The notes beneath the pieces are model-generated. The model was not told the origin of the DNA, ran no database searches, and saw nothing but the letters and a program-made list of their open reading frames with translations. Below are positions 22,530-34,479 of a stretch of 64,000 nucleotides of DNA, in pieces (within the stretch, counting starts at the first letter, position 1; each line of letters opens with the position of its first letter). The stretch covers positions 20,420,423 to 20,484,422 of the forward strand of contig CM070515.1 in assembly GCA_036346375.1 (NCBI GenBank), given 5' to 3'. A program made the translations under genes and the position numbers. The DNA is from Guadua angustifolia (lineage: Eukaryota > Streptophyta > Magnoliopsida > Poales > Poaceae).

Positions 22530-25250
22530 AAAATTGGCAGGGCACTCTTCGCTGCTTTACCGACGCTGGCTGAGCTTCTCTTGAGCCCGGGACCTTAGCC
22601 TGGGCCCAAGAGGCGACTTCACGGAGCCTTCTCCAAATACCGACTTTAGCACGCTCGACCTCGAGCGCCTTGGTGGCATCGTTCGAGCTTCCCCTAAGCT
22701 CGAGGATTTTGGCCTCGAGTTCGGGGCGCCTCGTCATGGAGAGTGCACGCCTCGCCATGCCCTCTCCAGTCCTTGACCTTGGCTCGCTTCGGTTTCAAGC
22801 GCCTTGTTGACGCTCCCAAGTTCCTCCTCGAGTGTAGTATCTTGGCCTTGAGCTCAGAGTCGACGCCCATGAAGCCTTCTCCAGAGCTTTGATCTTGGCC
22901 TCTCGGCCTCGAAGGCCAGGGTGAACGTCGCGCTCTGCTCCACGGCCTTAAAACGAAGTCACGTTCGGAGGCCTTGGCTCGCTCGAGTTCGCCAAGCATG
23001 GGTTACTTCTTGAGCCCTCATCGTCTGGCGCAAATCGCCAATCTCTGGCCTTCGCCGAGCTCTCCTTGCTCGACTTAATGGTCCGGATGAGCTTGTCGCG
23101 CTCAACCTCCCGCGCCTCTATTGCGTCAAGAAGGCCCTTGACCTGAAGATGCTCTTGAAGGCCTTGTAGCCCTTGGGTGGCATGGTCGATCACCTTCACG
23201 ACGAGTAGGGAGGCCCAAAATGAGGGAATAAGGAACACAGGCTACCAGCTACGAAATGCGCGAAAAGACCCTTACCTTGTGGAGATGGCCTTCCAGGCGT
23301 ATGCGGGTAAACTCCTCCCGGTCGTCGATACGACCGCGGGGGATCTCTTCATCCTCGTCGAACGGTGCGCCAGTGTCAAGGACGACTCCGACCACCACTG
23401 GCGCGCTCGGGCCGGGATCTCGAGTTGCCGCCTAGGGCGGCTGGTCGTCGTCACCTCCGGGTTCGCCCGCCCACGACCGGGAAGGCGCGACGGCAGATCG
23501 TCCCAGCCTTCACGGCCGGGCCCCGCCGCCTCGCTCAAGGGGCGGTGGCAGGTTCGCCACAGATTCTCGACCTCCACGGCCGGGGTACCGCGCCTCGGTG
23601 CCAGCGCCAGCATGCATGGCAGTCCGCGAGCCCTCGCGTCGGTCACCTTCGGTGGTCGGAGGAATCACGGCCTCGGCTTGAGCGCCGCCGGTCGGGAAGC
23701 TCGGCGCCGCCGCACGGCCACGGCTCGGCATCACCGCGTGGCGCTGGGAGAGTCGATAACGGCGCGTGATCATGAGCTTCACTGGTGTCGAAATCATACG
23801 ATCGCGGTCGGGGCTCTTCATCGTCCGAACTATCGAGGCCTTGGTCGAACTTCGCCGACCGACCGGGCTCGACGACCTAACGGAGTCCGTGATTACGCGA
23901 AGGCGACGCCAGGCCAACTCGAATGTATCCTCCTCCTCGACTCGGACTCTACGACAATAGCCATTGTCAAACGGGCAATTTCGAGCTCGGTGCTCACGGT
24001 CCGCGATCAAAAGCATACACTAAGCCGTAGGATGCGAAGGGACAACGCACTCGATGCAAAGAATTTACTGGTCACCACCTCCGCCTCACCGAGGGTCGCC
24101 GAAAGTCTTGTTGCCCTAACGCCGAGGGGCGCCTGCTTATGCTGGCCCTCGCGACTGGGATCTCTGTTCGAGCCGGCCCCGTGATCGCCCGCAAGTGGGG
24201 GCCCGAGCTCGAGGCTGGGGCCGGGAGTACTCAAGACTGGCGGCGGCCACCAAGGCTTGCACGCCGAAAAGGGAAAAACTCATCAAATCGCGAGGCGATG
24301 AACTCAAGCTCGGGGCTCGTCCCAGGTAGGGTCCTTACCATGGCACGATCCCCCACTGACATGAGGCTTCTTTACCTCGCAGACCCGCCATGGCTAAGGG
24401 GGGGCCTCTTCTTCCCTTCTTGCTCTTGCCCTCGCCAGACAATGGGAGCATCCTCCCGTCAGATCAAACAATCTCGATGGTCCCGAGAACTTGTGTGGGT
24501 CGAGGACTTTCGCTAAAACAAGATCAAAGGGCAAGGCTCTGGACGGCTTGCCTCGCTTTTCGGCAAGCACGCTCCTCGGACCGGATCGTCGAGGGTGTAT
24601 CCATGAGCCAGCTTCCCGAACATTTCGAACATCCTATCGGAGACCCAGGATTCCTTCGGTGCTGCGAGAACTCGGGCTGTCAGGAAAGGCTGGAGGATGA
24701 ATTTCGAGCAGAAGTTCCAAGGACAGAAGCCTTGCCTGTCGGGCCTTCACGAGTGGGGTCGTCGCGCCCCGTGCTCTCGTAGAATGGGTGCTCCCTCCTC
24801 CGCAGAGGGGACACCCGGTTCCGCAAGAAGTCGACGGCGATTGCCTGCCCGGTGAGGCCACGCGAGGCGCAGATATGTATGGCAGCAATGGCCTCCTCGT
24901 CAACCTCCAGATCTTCGGGCTCGGGGGTCTCCTTCTTCTCGGTGACGGGCCCTCAGACGTTAGAGTCCCGAGCTCCCCTTCTTCGTAAACCACCGCTCGG
25001 ACCAGGACTGCGAAGTCCCGGGCACGACTTCGGAAGAGCCATTTGAGCCAAATCAAGTCGGAAGCATGCATATCCGACCACGTGGTCCTTCCCGAGCTAA
25101 GAGGGAGTAGTAGCGAAGAACAATGAGGGTGGGAAGGATTCCTGTGAATCCTCGCACTGATGGGAAAAGATGGCGAGCGAAGGACGGAATTTGGTACCAG
25201 ATTGATGAGCTCTATTTCGCAGCTAGAAAGGACGCCCGCCATTTAACTCG
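22530..25250 (-). pseudogene. Antisense accessory ORF of the Tat element (transposase_28-like), decayed
   Basis: Between the integrase and the 3' LTR the better coding signal is on the minus strand. From 25242 leftwards there is a Pro/Ser-rich start, then about 23240-22950 a charged helical stretch (LLDAIEAREVERDKLIRTI), and helical Glu/Lys-rich frames to about 22530. Many Tat-clade elements carry a reverse-strand gene with a conserved N-terminal domain (Pfam calls it a putative gypsy-type transposon domain) and a coiled-coil C-terminus. This fits by position and composition, but the frames are too broken to assign domains. Compare the better preserved copy at 61451-64000. Confidence 0.45.
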
Positions 25251-25839
25251 CTTCTCCGGGTCCGAGGCCAAGGAGAGCATAATGTTTCGATGCAGCACGA
25301 TCTCATCGCCTCGGGTGAGGTTCGGTCTCGCCGCCCAAGAACCGCCATGTCACCGTCCACTATCCCCAAGGTCTCGAGCTCTTTCATCCTCGCCGATGAC
25401 AGGTGCTCCTTCCAAGCTTGGTCATGGCGCCAGAGAGCACTTAGTCAAGGGAGCGGAAAAAGGGTTTCGCCGGGCAGGAGGCTTAAGGACGGCGGGCGCA
25501 GGAGCGGAAGTTTTTTGGTCGGTGGTGTGTGTCGGTCTTAGGAACCAAACACGCCGAAACTCTCGTCATGGGCGCCAAAAAGACGCAGCCAACCGTGATG
25601 TGACGGGCGCAATTAAGGCCCGGGGTCGAGACGCCGCCAGGTGCACACCAACCGTTCACGTCCGTACCGACATCGAGAAGTCCGAAGGTCGCCAGGTGTC
25701 GAGGCCCAAAAGACTTGCTTTGCGGTCTCCGCCCGACCTCGACCAAGGAGCCAAGACCTACGAAGGTTTTTTTCGTCCCAAGAATAAGGCTCGAGGTCGT
25801 CCTGAGGGTTCCCTCCGACCTAGAGCCTCGGGGGCTGGC

Positions 25840-26492
25840 TGATGAGGGTTGAGAACTCCATGACCAGCCGGCGTGCGGTCAACGGATTCCTAAGCTCGGA
25901 GGCCCCGATCATGACTGGAGTGCAAGACTCGGCGCCTGACCTCGAAGGCTGATGTGCCCGAGCTCGACCAAGACGACCTCGAGCTCGAGGGGTCTCATCT
26001 CAAGCCCCTGTCCGCCTAGGATTTCGGATCCGCATTTGACCGACAGCTTCAGAGAGCGGGTCATGGGGTGACTAAGAGGCATGTGTTCGGGGCAAGGGCG
26101 GGCGCGGCCTCAAGGTGCACGGAGGCCCTTCCCAAGGATCGCTCCCCGCCACATGACAGAGGAAGTATAAAGACCAAGGACGCATGAGCTCCTGGGGGAC
26201 AAAGACAACACAAAGACACACAAAGACTCGAGCTAGGAATCACCATTATCGCCTTGAGTTGTAAACATTTCTCAGTACACCCAAATAACAGAATCACCGC
26301 CGCAAGGCGATCGAGTAGAGCTATTACCTTCACAGGCTCGAACCAAGATAAACTCTTGTCTCGTGCTCGTTGTCGCCTTGCTCGACCTCACCGCGATCGA
26401 TTTTCTTCCTTCATTCGAAAGCAAAACGCACTGGGTCCCATAAACTCTCGAATTCTACCTCTTTTCTTGCGGTTTACGATCCCGATCGTCGA
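25840..26492 (+). repeat. Tat element 3' LTR
   Basis: About 653 bp, beginning TGATGAGGGTTGAGAACTCC. It ends at TCGA/C by the CGTAG flank, one or two bases short of the 5' LTR end. Confidence 0.88.
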
Positions 26493-27431
26493 CGTAGCTT
26501 TTAACAAGACAATCACTTTTTGCCGAAATAAGGAGTGGCACCATCGTCCATATAGCGGTAGTGTCGGCCTTGGTGGGAATTTTCATATAACGGCTATATT
26601 ACAGTGCATTTAATACAAAAATTAGTCGTTGGAGCCAAAGTCGGCATTACCAGCCCCTAGAGGGCGGTAGTGCCGGACTAGCTGAAATTTCTGGGTATTT
26701 TACTGTAACGGCTAGTTTTGGTTATGGGGGTTATAAATACCCCCCCCACCTGTATTGAAGGCTAGTTGGTGACTCCATTGAATTCACTTAGAGCCCAAGC
26801 AAGCTTCTCCACTCAAAAGTGCATTCAATTCTTGATCTTTGAGTTTTGCTGAGAAAAATTTAAGTGCATTGCATTAGTTGAGCCATTTGGAAGAACTCTA
26901 AAGCCTCAAGCAAATATCAAGTCTATTACTCTTGAGTTTGCCGCCTCCTAGACGGTTTGGAGGCGAGTGGTATTGGTGACCTCTCAAAGAAGCTTGTGAG
27001 AAGGCCCAATCGGTTGTGAGGACTAGAAACTTGCCTACCCAAAGTGGGGAAGAGTTACCACGAGTGATCGAGGAAGGCTCAAGCGAGTGGATTCAGTTTG
27101 AAAGATTTCAAATCACCCCAACGTGGATTAGAGGAGATCGGCAAGTCTCCGAGACCACAGGATAAAAATTCGTATCTCTCTTTTTCTCGTGTCTTGCAAT
27201 TTGTTATATTTGTGTTCTCTTCTTAACACTAGCAAATTTAAGTATTCTTGATACTAGAATTCTAGATTATTCATATTTAACTTGCTAGAGTACTTGTGAT
27301 CACTAGAAATCTTAGTAGTAAAATTTTTATTATTGCAATTCTTGTTTGGAAATTTGATCAAGTGCAATTAAAGTTAAAAATTTGAAAACTTTCTATTCAC
27401 CCCTCTCTAGTCGGTTATCCTTGATCCTACA
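26493..27431 (+). repeat. Right piece of the split copia 5' LTR
   Basis: Continues the GCGGTAGTG-type sequence of 16119-16297. It holds a TATA-like TTATAAATACC (about 26731) and the conserved AGCCCAAGCAAGCTTCTCC leader, and ends CTTGATCCTACA just before a PBS. Together the two pieces make an LTR of about 1.1 kb, normal for Maximus/SIRE elements. Confidence 0.7.
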
Positions 27432-27446
27432 AGTGGTATCAGAGTT
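27432..27446 (+). promoter_or_regulatory. Copia primer-binding site
   Basis: AGTGGTATCAGAG directly follows the LTR end at 27431, complementary to initiator methionine tRNA. Confidence 0.85.
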
Positions 27447-27485
27447 TGGACTCTCTATTAGGGTTTTACCGCCTAGAGAGTAAGG

Positions 27486-29265
27486 ATGGTTAGTGATGGG
27501 GTATCAATAGGTAAGGCGCCATTTTTCGATGACACAAATTATGCTTATTGAAAAATACGCATGACGGTTTATCTTAAGGCCATGAGCTCAAGCATATAGA
27601 GAATTGTAGATGAGGGTTTCGCAACCGGAGTAAATCCGTCTCTTACCATGGAACAAGAAGAGCGAAACACTCATCTCAATGCTCAAGCCAGTGAACGCTC
27701 TTTTTGGCGCTTTGAACACGGATGAGTTCAACCGAGTGAGTAACCTCGAAACCGCTCATGAGATTTGGACAACCCTCTCGAAAATTCATGAGGGTACATT
27801 CTCAATCAAAGAAGCCAAATTGTATGTGCTTCGGATCAAATATGAGAATTTTATTATGTTACCTCATGATAATATCAATGAGATGTACTCTCGGCTCAAT
27901 AACATAGTAAATGAGCTCAAGGGTCTTGGAGCATCACTAACCGATCTTGATATTGTTCGTAAGATGCTTAGAGCTCTCCCGGAGAAATATGAGACTTTGT
28001 TGACTTTGTTCCGCAACTTACCAGAGTTGCCAAGAATGACCCTTCTCGAAAATCTCATCACAAATGAGTTTTACAAGAAGGACAAGGAAGAGCTTTTAGA
28101 GCAAAGCTCTTCGAAGAAAAAGAATATCGCCCTCAAGGTAAAGGCGGAGTCAAGTGATGAGGCGCTTGAAGACTCCGATGATGAAGACACCGAGGAGAAG
28201 ATGGCACTCCTCGTGAGAAGAATGAAACGGTTTATGAGGAGGTGTTCAAGCTCGAATGCTCCTCAAAAGTTCAAAAAGGGACAACACTCTAGCGCAAACC
28301 GGTATGCAAATATCCAGTGCTATGAGTGTGATGAAAAGGGACACATCGTCTCTCATTGCCCTAAGAAGAAGGACGACAAGAACAAGTCGTCCAAGAAGAA
28401 GAAAACTTTTCAAGGAAAGAGGAAACTCTTCAAGAAGCTTCAAAAAGATGGTAAAGGCGAAGCTCATATTGGAGAGTGGGATTCCGAAGAAGAGTATTCG
28501 GATTTCGACTCTTCCGAAGATGACACACCCTCAAGAAAGAAAGGTCTCGCCGGTGTTGCCATCAAGAAGGCTTCTTCGGGTTTTATCACTCATTTGTGTC
28601 TCATGGCAAAAGGAGATTTTAAGGTAAAATCTTTAGATGATGGTGAGCCTACGTATGATGAGCTTATGGATGTACTTGAAGACTTGAATGAATATCTCGG
28701 TAAAGAAAAGTCTAAGCATAAGGCTTTGAGAAAAGAATATCATTCTCTCAAAAATTCTTACGAGGAACTAAAAGAACCTCATGAGACTCACCTTGCCGAG
28801 AACCATTCAAAACCCCAAAATAATGTAGGCATTAGTTGCAAGATTATTAATGATATATCTAGCTCAAAAATTGATTCATATTGTGTAGCAAAAATTAATA
28901 CTTCCACTTCTTGTGATGATTTGATTGATATATCCTCACCTTCATGCTCTAACTCAATGTCTTGCCATGAAACTTTAATGGTAAAAAATAGTGAACTTAA
29001 AGAACAAGTGGATAAATATAGCAAAAGTTTAGATAGATGCTTCAAAGGTAAGGATACTTTAAATAAAATTTTAAATAATCAAATATGTTCTTATAATAAA
29101 GAAGGACTTAGATATGTTCTTAAAAAGAATAAGAAATTAAGTAACAAGACTCCTCGCTTTGTGAAATCAAGTGGGAAGCTTTGTTATAAATGTTATGATG
29201 TAGGACATGTAGCAAATGATTGTCCTTTGGGCAAAACATCTAAAAATAATGTTTATGATTCGTGA
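27486..29265 (+). pseudogene. Maximus/SIRE-like copia gag with two zinc knuckles
   Basis: An N-terminal ATG at 27486 starts a frame with stops near 27549 and 27600. An extra base near 27690 shifts into the long frame 27679-29265 (528 codons). That frame has the UBN2-type gag domain (EFNRVSNLETAHEIWTTLSK, YSRLNNIVNELKGLG, KMLRALPEKYETL), an acidic/basic linker, a first knuckle CYECDEKGHIVSHC (about 28318-28360), a long helical segment and a second knuckle CYKCYDVGHVANDC (about 29181-29222). Two knuckles and a long gag are typical of Maximus/SIRE. The long frame stays open, so decay is recent or mild. Confidence 0.88.
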
Positions 29266-29399
29266 TATGTTTTTAAGAAAGATAAAAACGGTAAAATATT
29301 TGTTAAATTTGTTGGGACTTCTATAATTAGCCAAAGAAAGAAAGTTATTTGGGTATCCAAAACTTTGGTTACTAATCTCCAAGGATCCAAACAAATTTG

Positions 29400-30475
29400 G
29401 GTACCTAAAATGGTTTAATTTTCTTTTGTAAGTGAACTATAAGACCAGTGGATGGTATTGGGTGTTGAATAGCGGATGCACTCAACACATGATCGGCGAC
29501 CGAAAGATGTTCACCACATTTGAGTCGGGGAGTGGATAACATGACAAGATCACCTTTGACGATAATAGTAAAGGAAAGGTTTTGGGATTGGGTAAAATTG
29601 TTATCTCGAATGATCTTTCTATTTCAAATGTATCCCTAGTTAAAATATTAAATTTTAATTTACTATCCGTTGCTCAAATATGTGATTTTGGTCTTATTTG
29701 TAGTTTTTCTAGAAATAGAATAGTTATTTCAAAAGAAAATGATAATTGCTTAGTATTCAAAGGTTTTAGATTTGAAAATTTGTATTTGGTTGATTTCACC
29801 TCAAATGACTCTTGTCTTCAAACATATTTAATGGCAAAAATCTCTTTAGGATGACTATGGCATAGAAAACTAACTCATGTTGGGATGATTCAACTTAAAA
29901 AGCTTTTCAAGAATAATCTAGTTGTGGGTTTGAAAGATGTGAAGTTTGAGGAAAATAAACTTTGTAGTACTTGCTAAGCCGGCAAGCAAGTAGCTAGTTC
30001 TCATCCTTCAACAAAAAGTATCATGTCCACCTCTAAACCATTAGATCTCTTACATATGGATTTGTTTGGCCCGACAACCTATAAGAGCATCAGAGAAAAC
30101 TCTTATTGCTTAGTCATTGTTGATGATTATTCTCGATATACTTGGATGTTCTTTTTAGAAGATAAATCCGAAACCTTCGAAATTTTAAAAAAAATTTGTA
30201 AAAAGGGCATAAAATGAATTTGATTTCAAAATAAAGAAAATTCGTAGTGATAATAGTTTCGAGTTCAAAAATACAAGAATTAAAGATTATTGTGATGAAC
30301 GCGGAATAAAGCATGAACTTTCCGCCACACATACTCTGAACAAAATGGAGTTGTAGAACGGAAAAATCGAACATTAATTGAAATAGCAAGAATAATGCTT
30401 GATGAATATGGTACTTCCGAAAGTCTTTGAGCGAAGTCATTAATACCGTTTGTCATGCAACAAATAGGCTTTTGC
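29400..30475 (+). pseudogene. Copia protease and integrase, truncated
   Basis: The protease reads WVLNSGCTQHMIGDRKMFTT. The catalytic Asp of D-S-G is Asn here (AAT, 29468-29470). The pre-integrase region (LWHRKLTHVGMIQLKKLFK, about 29858) and integrase core (LDLLHMDLFGPTTYKS, VIVDDYSRYTW) follow with stop codons and a frameshift near 30215. The sequence ends abruptly at about 30475 within an integrase segment (CHATNRLLL). RT, RNase H and a 3' LTR are absent. Confidence 0.85.
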
Positions 30476-30790
30476 TTCAAACCGCGAAAAAGCACTTGAA
30501 ATCGCGAAATTCATGCATGTAGTCGAAAACCGAATCTCTCGTGGTAAATCGCAAAAACCGCTCGGTTTTTGCTCTAAACTGCGCGAAAAATACCACTTCG
30601 TTGGTGGTTTTCTGGCTCGGCGCAACCAGATCTCGTCGGCGGTAGTGCAGTCGGTGAGTGCTAGAGTGGGGAAAGATACATACAATAATGAAGGTCTGCA
30701 TCGGCTGTTGGCACGCTTAGCAGCATATGCCCCTTGGAGCGGTTTACCCCGGTTTTTAGAACCGTGGCCCCCACCGTCCTCCTCTAAAAA
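30476..30790. mobile_element. hAT-like subterminal fragment abutting the copia break
   Basis: This stretch is dense in AAAACCG/CGGTTTTTG and CGCGAAA motifs on both strands, like the subterminal region at 13140-13330, and ends near GGTTTTTAGAACC. It starts where the copia integrase stops. No terminal repeat pair or target duplication could be defined. Confidence 0.35.
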
Positions 30791-33700
30791 AAAAAGAAAA
30801 AACCCAATACTAGGCCCATCGCTTTTACACCGATGGCCATGAGTTAAAAAGATGTGATTCCGTAAGGAAAAAACACCGCATACAAATTGACTGCCAGAAA
30901 CAATCAGAGTATCAGACGCACGTTGGTCAAATACAGTGATACTACCACGCCTTTGCAAAGTCCAAGCACGCACCACGCATAGGCATAACACAAGGAGTGG
31001 TCGACACCCGGCACCTGGAGCAGCCGGTAAACATTGTCGATCATCACTTGATCTGGACATTGGACTAGTTTTTCTTTGGCGCGTGGCATACGACAGACAC
31101 GGCATGGTATATACATGTATGAGGTCGGTATAACATGAATGATAAGATTATGCTAGGTCTCGCAGCTGAGTATGATGGATGGTATAGTATATCTGTATGG
31201 ATTATGTTTGGACGGTATAGTACGAAAAATGTCCGATGGGCTCGAAGCAAGTATGACATGCGACATGGCGCTCTGCTATGACATTACGTCATGTTGTGAC
31301 TCGTCCTACTGTCGGCGCCTTTTACAGTCCTCGCATGCAGAGAAAGAGGATACAACGGAGATACTACAAGGTGGAGGATGAAGATTGGAGCACATGCTTA
31401 CTAACACTGAACACACGCACTGAGATGCTCAGCACTAGGGTACCCTATACTGGATGTAAGATTTTTCGTAGGACATTAACTCTATGCATATTCAAGAATG
31501 AATAAAATTTAATTCTTTCATTGTCTCAGTTCTATATGTCTCCGGTTCTTTTCTTTTCATCATAATAATATAAATGGATTAGGCCTAAACTGGTACGGCG
31601 TGAATCACAAATAAACTGTGCTGAACCCGCTAAAGATGAGTCAAACTGACCAGACAATAGTGACATGGTTTATACACACGGTCCAACCGGCCGTGCCGTG
31701 CCGGTACCGCGCCCACCTAGATTCATCACACAATGGACAAATTCAGTTATCGAATGACTACAGACGGCAGAGCGATCACAATTACTACGAAAAAGTTAAC
31801 CAGTCCGAGAACAACAGTGACCGGCCGGTAGGGAAGGCCGCAAATCCAAAACCTTATCAGGTGAATAGTTCAATGGCGCTGTGCCAGTGTCTGAGTTTAC
31901 ACACAAAAAAAAGAGTGAGCATCACAAGATGGTAAGCATGCATTATCCACGTGTGCTGCTGTGTGGTACACTTTCCTTCTGAAAAAGCTCGACGCAGATA
32001 TCATCAGCTCCACGTCCCTATTGTCATCTTTGCAGGCCATCAACCCCACGATACTGTATACATTCGGCAACTCTCGATGTTCTCGTAGCCAGCGACCGCG
32101 ACAAATTAGGCGAAAACGGTCGTGGTCACCCCATTTTTTTTGTTTGGTCTTTTCCTTTTTAAAAAAAAACTTTAACTTTTATCCAAATGAAATTATAAAT
32201 CTACTATATTTCTGAACTGCAGAATAATTATGAGACACCGTAAGTTTCTGCTATAGTACGGAGTATGGTAGGTGCTTCATTTAGGTAAAACCAAAATGTA
32301 CAAACCAAAAGAGAGAAAAATTGACCCGTGGGGCCAAGGGCTCAGGAAAAAGAAAGTTTGCTTCCGCCTGTCCCCATTTCGGCACGTTTTCCTGCGATTC
32401 ATCGAGCGATTAACCAAACCCCCCGCGAGACGAGCGTGTATCGGTGGGGCGCGGGCGCTCTCAAAACGGTCGACGTTGCGCTGAATCTGCCCACGCGCGG
32501 CGGCTGCCCCCACGCATCAATCCATCGTCGCAGGTTACTACAGCAGGTCGTGCGTGCAGGACCCATGATACGCTCGGTCGGCCGGCTGCCGGTCGCCTCG
32601 GAACATTTTGAATTCCATTCTTTTATAGTAGCTTTATTTATTCTTTTTGAACGGTTTTCCATGTGTCAAAGAGATGAGTATACGTTGCATTGTCGATCGA
32701 TCGGTTGAGGACTAATTTTGTGGGTTTGTGGCCCTAGGCCGGTGTCCTAGTCCTTACAATTTGTAGGTGCTAATTGCCTCTCCTCGTAGAAACAAGAGAG
32801 AGAAATTTCATTGACACTATCCGATAACCTATCTTGGTTGACTTGTTTTTACAGAAGCAATATAATCTTTGAGAAATTAGTTATTTGTTAAACAGTATCT
32901 TATAAAAAAGCTACAGCTATTTTTCAGTCTAAAAACCCAAAATTTCAGAAAAGTTACAGCCCCCTAAGTAGACCCTAAGTCCCTGGAAGTCATAACATTC
33001 TTTATCGGCGAATGTGTGAGGCTTCTTCCATCAAAATTCTAACAGAGGCTCAACAGGCTGGAGCCTACTCTCTGTGCCGTCACTGGTACCCCCTCCCCAG
33101 CCTAGCGGTCATGGTCCTCATGGAAGCCCTAGTAAAGCTCCTTTGTGACCGATTGTCAGAGAAGAAGAAACAGAGGATTAAGTCACTGAAAGAAAGGAAG
33201 AAGAAGGTGGGCCTTTAGCCCTTCGCCGAAGCATGACGAGGACAAAGAAGGGGCATGGACGTGGCTGAGTAGGCCGGTGGAGAAGCCGGGTACTGGGTAG
33301 GGGAGTAGGTTGCTTTGGGGTGATGAGCACGAAGAGGGAGGTGTCGCAACTGCCAGCACCCGGTTGGCAGGACGAGGAGGGGAGGGTGCAACTTGCTCGG
33401 GGCTCGACTACTCCTGGCTACTGTATCTAGCGAGGGGAGGTTGCTGAGGGGAGATGAGGTGGGGAAGGCACGACTTACTCCTAGCTATTGGATCCAACGA
33501 TCTACCGATCTAGAAGGTGAAGCACCCAAGGAGGAACAAGAGTACTTGCACAATTGGTTAGCTCCCATACCGGCAATAGAGGCCACTGGCCATTGCGCAG
33601 GACAAGCGATCCTGAGAGGTGAGAGAGGGAATCCCAAGAGAGGGAGGTTGCGGCTTGGTGTTGTTAGGGTTTGGGTAAGGGGGTGGGGGCTAGAACACTG

Positions 33701-33841
33701 GGGAGGTAGGGCTCAGCACGCGCATGGCGCCACGGCGTGCAAGGCACGCATTTGCCTCCAAGTCCCACGATCACACGACATAGTGTTTCACTCGGCTCAG
33801 CGTCTCAAAGCAGCGAATCGACGGCCACACGCCCAATCTCA
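30791..33841. other. No gene recognised
   Basis: About 3 kb without a supportable coding region. 30850-31560 has short open frames only. 32300-32600 is GC-rich and promoter-like but has no gene beside it. The 168-codon frame at 33393 has no recognisable motif and runs into a MITE, so it is not called. Confidence 0.4.
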
Positions 33842-34125
33842 GGGCATGTACAATGGTACATGTCAGCTGTCTGTAAGACCACGCCACCTAGAATTTTAGA
33901 TGATGTGGAGGAGAGACAAAGTTGCTGTCTACTATTTAACAGACGGTCTTATAGACAGCTTTCTATTGTATGTACCATTGTATAGACAGTTTGTTAATTG
34001 GATGAGAGACAATTACAGACAACTATATAGACGACCCATTGTATGAGTTATTTTTAATGCTGTCTATAGATGATGTGGAGATATAATATAGGCAATTTCT
34101 TTGTCTATACTAATCGTACATGCCC
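33842..34125. mobile_element. MITE with GGGCATGTAC inverted repeats
   Basis: A 284-bp element with ends GGGCATGTACAATGG and the complement GGGCATGTACGATTAG, flanked by TCA at 33839-33841 and 34126-34128. Internal AGACAG/CTGTCT motifs recur. It is non-coding. The 3-bp duplication fits a Harbinger-like class, although TCA differs from the usual TTA. Confidence 0.75.
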
Positions 34126-34479
34126 TCATCGACACGAGACGTGTCAAGCTCACGGATATCATGAAGAGTGCTTGAACGAAGGAGCATGGATATAAATTTC
34201 AACGAATGTTCACTGAATTTTGGATTTTAGGCCATCACGAAATCCAAATTACCGGCCAGATAAAAAAAATTTAAATTTTTTGAAATTGCTATAGTAATTT
34301 CATTTTTTGACAAAATTTCACTGAAATTTCATGATTTTTGCTATTTTAAAGTTTTAGGGCTAATTTTGACCGAATTTGGTCCAATAACTCTTAAGAAAGT
34401 CATATTCTATAAAAATTTGTTAAAATTGAAATTTTGAGATATTTTAAAATTTTGGTAGAAATCTTGTCGATTTTTATAA

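Larger units (their letters stand above)
16298..26497 (+). mobile_element. Tat-type Ty3/gypsy retrotransposon nested in a copia LTR
   Basis: An element of about 10.2 kb with LTRs at 16298-16948 and 25840-26492. The flanks are GGTAG (16293-16297) and CGTAG (26493-26497), a 4-of-5 target duplication. The PBS-like TGGCGCCCACCGTGGGGCC follows the left LTR, and a GGGGGCTGG purine tract precedes the right one. Gag, protease, RT, RNase H and a truncated integrase occur in order but in broken frames. About 4 kb of additional sequence lies between the integrase and the 3' LTR, where a coding region on the opposite strand is apparent. That layout is typical of Tat/Retand/RIRE2-like elements. Confidence 0.88.

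Noticed and set aside
33393..33899. 168-codon open frame
   Set aside because: No motif, and it runs into the MITE that starts at 33842.
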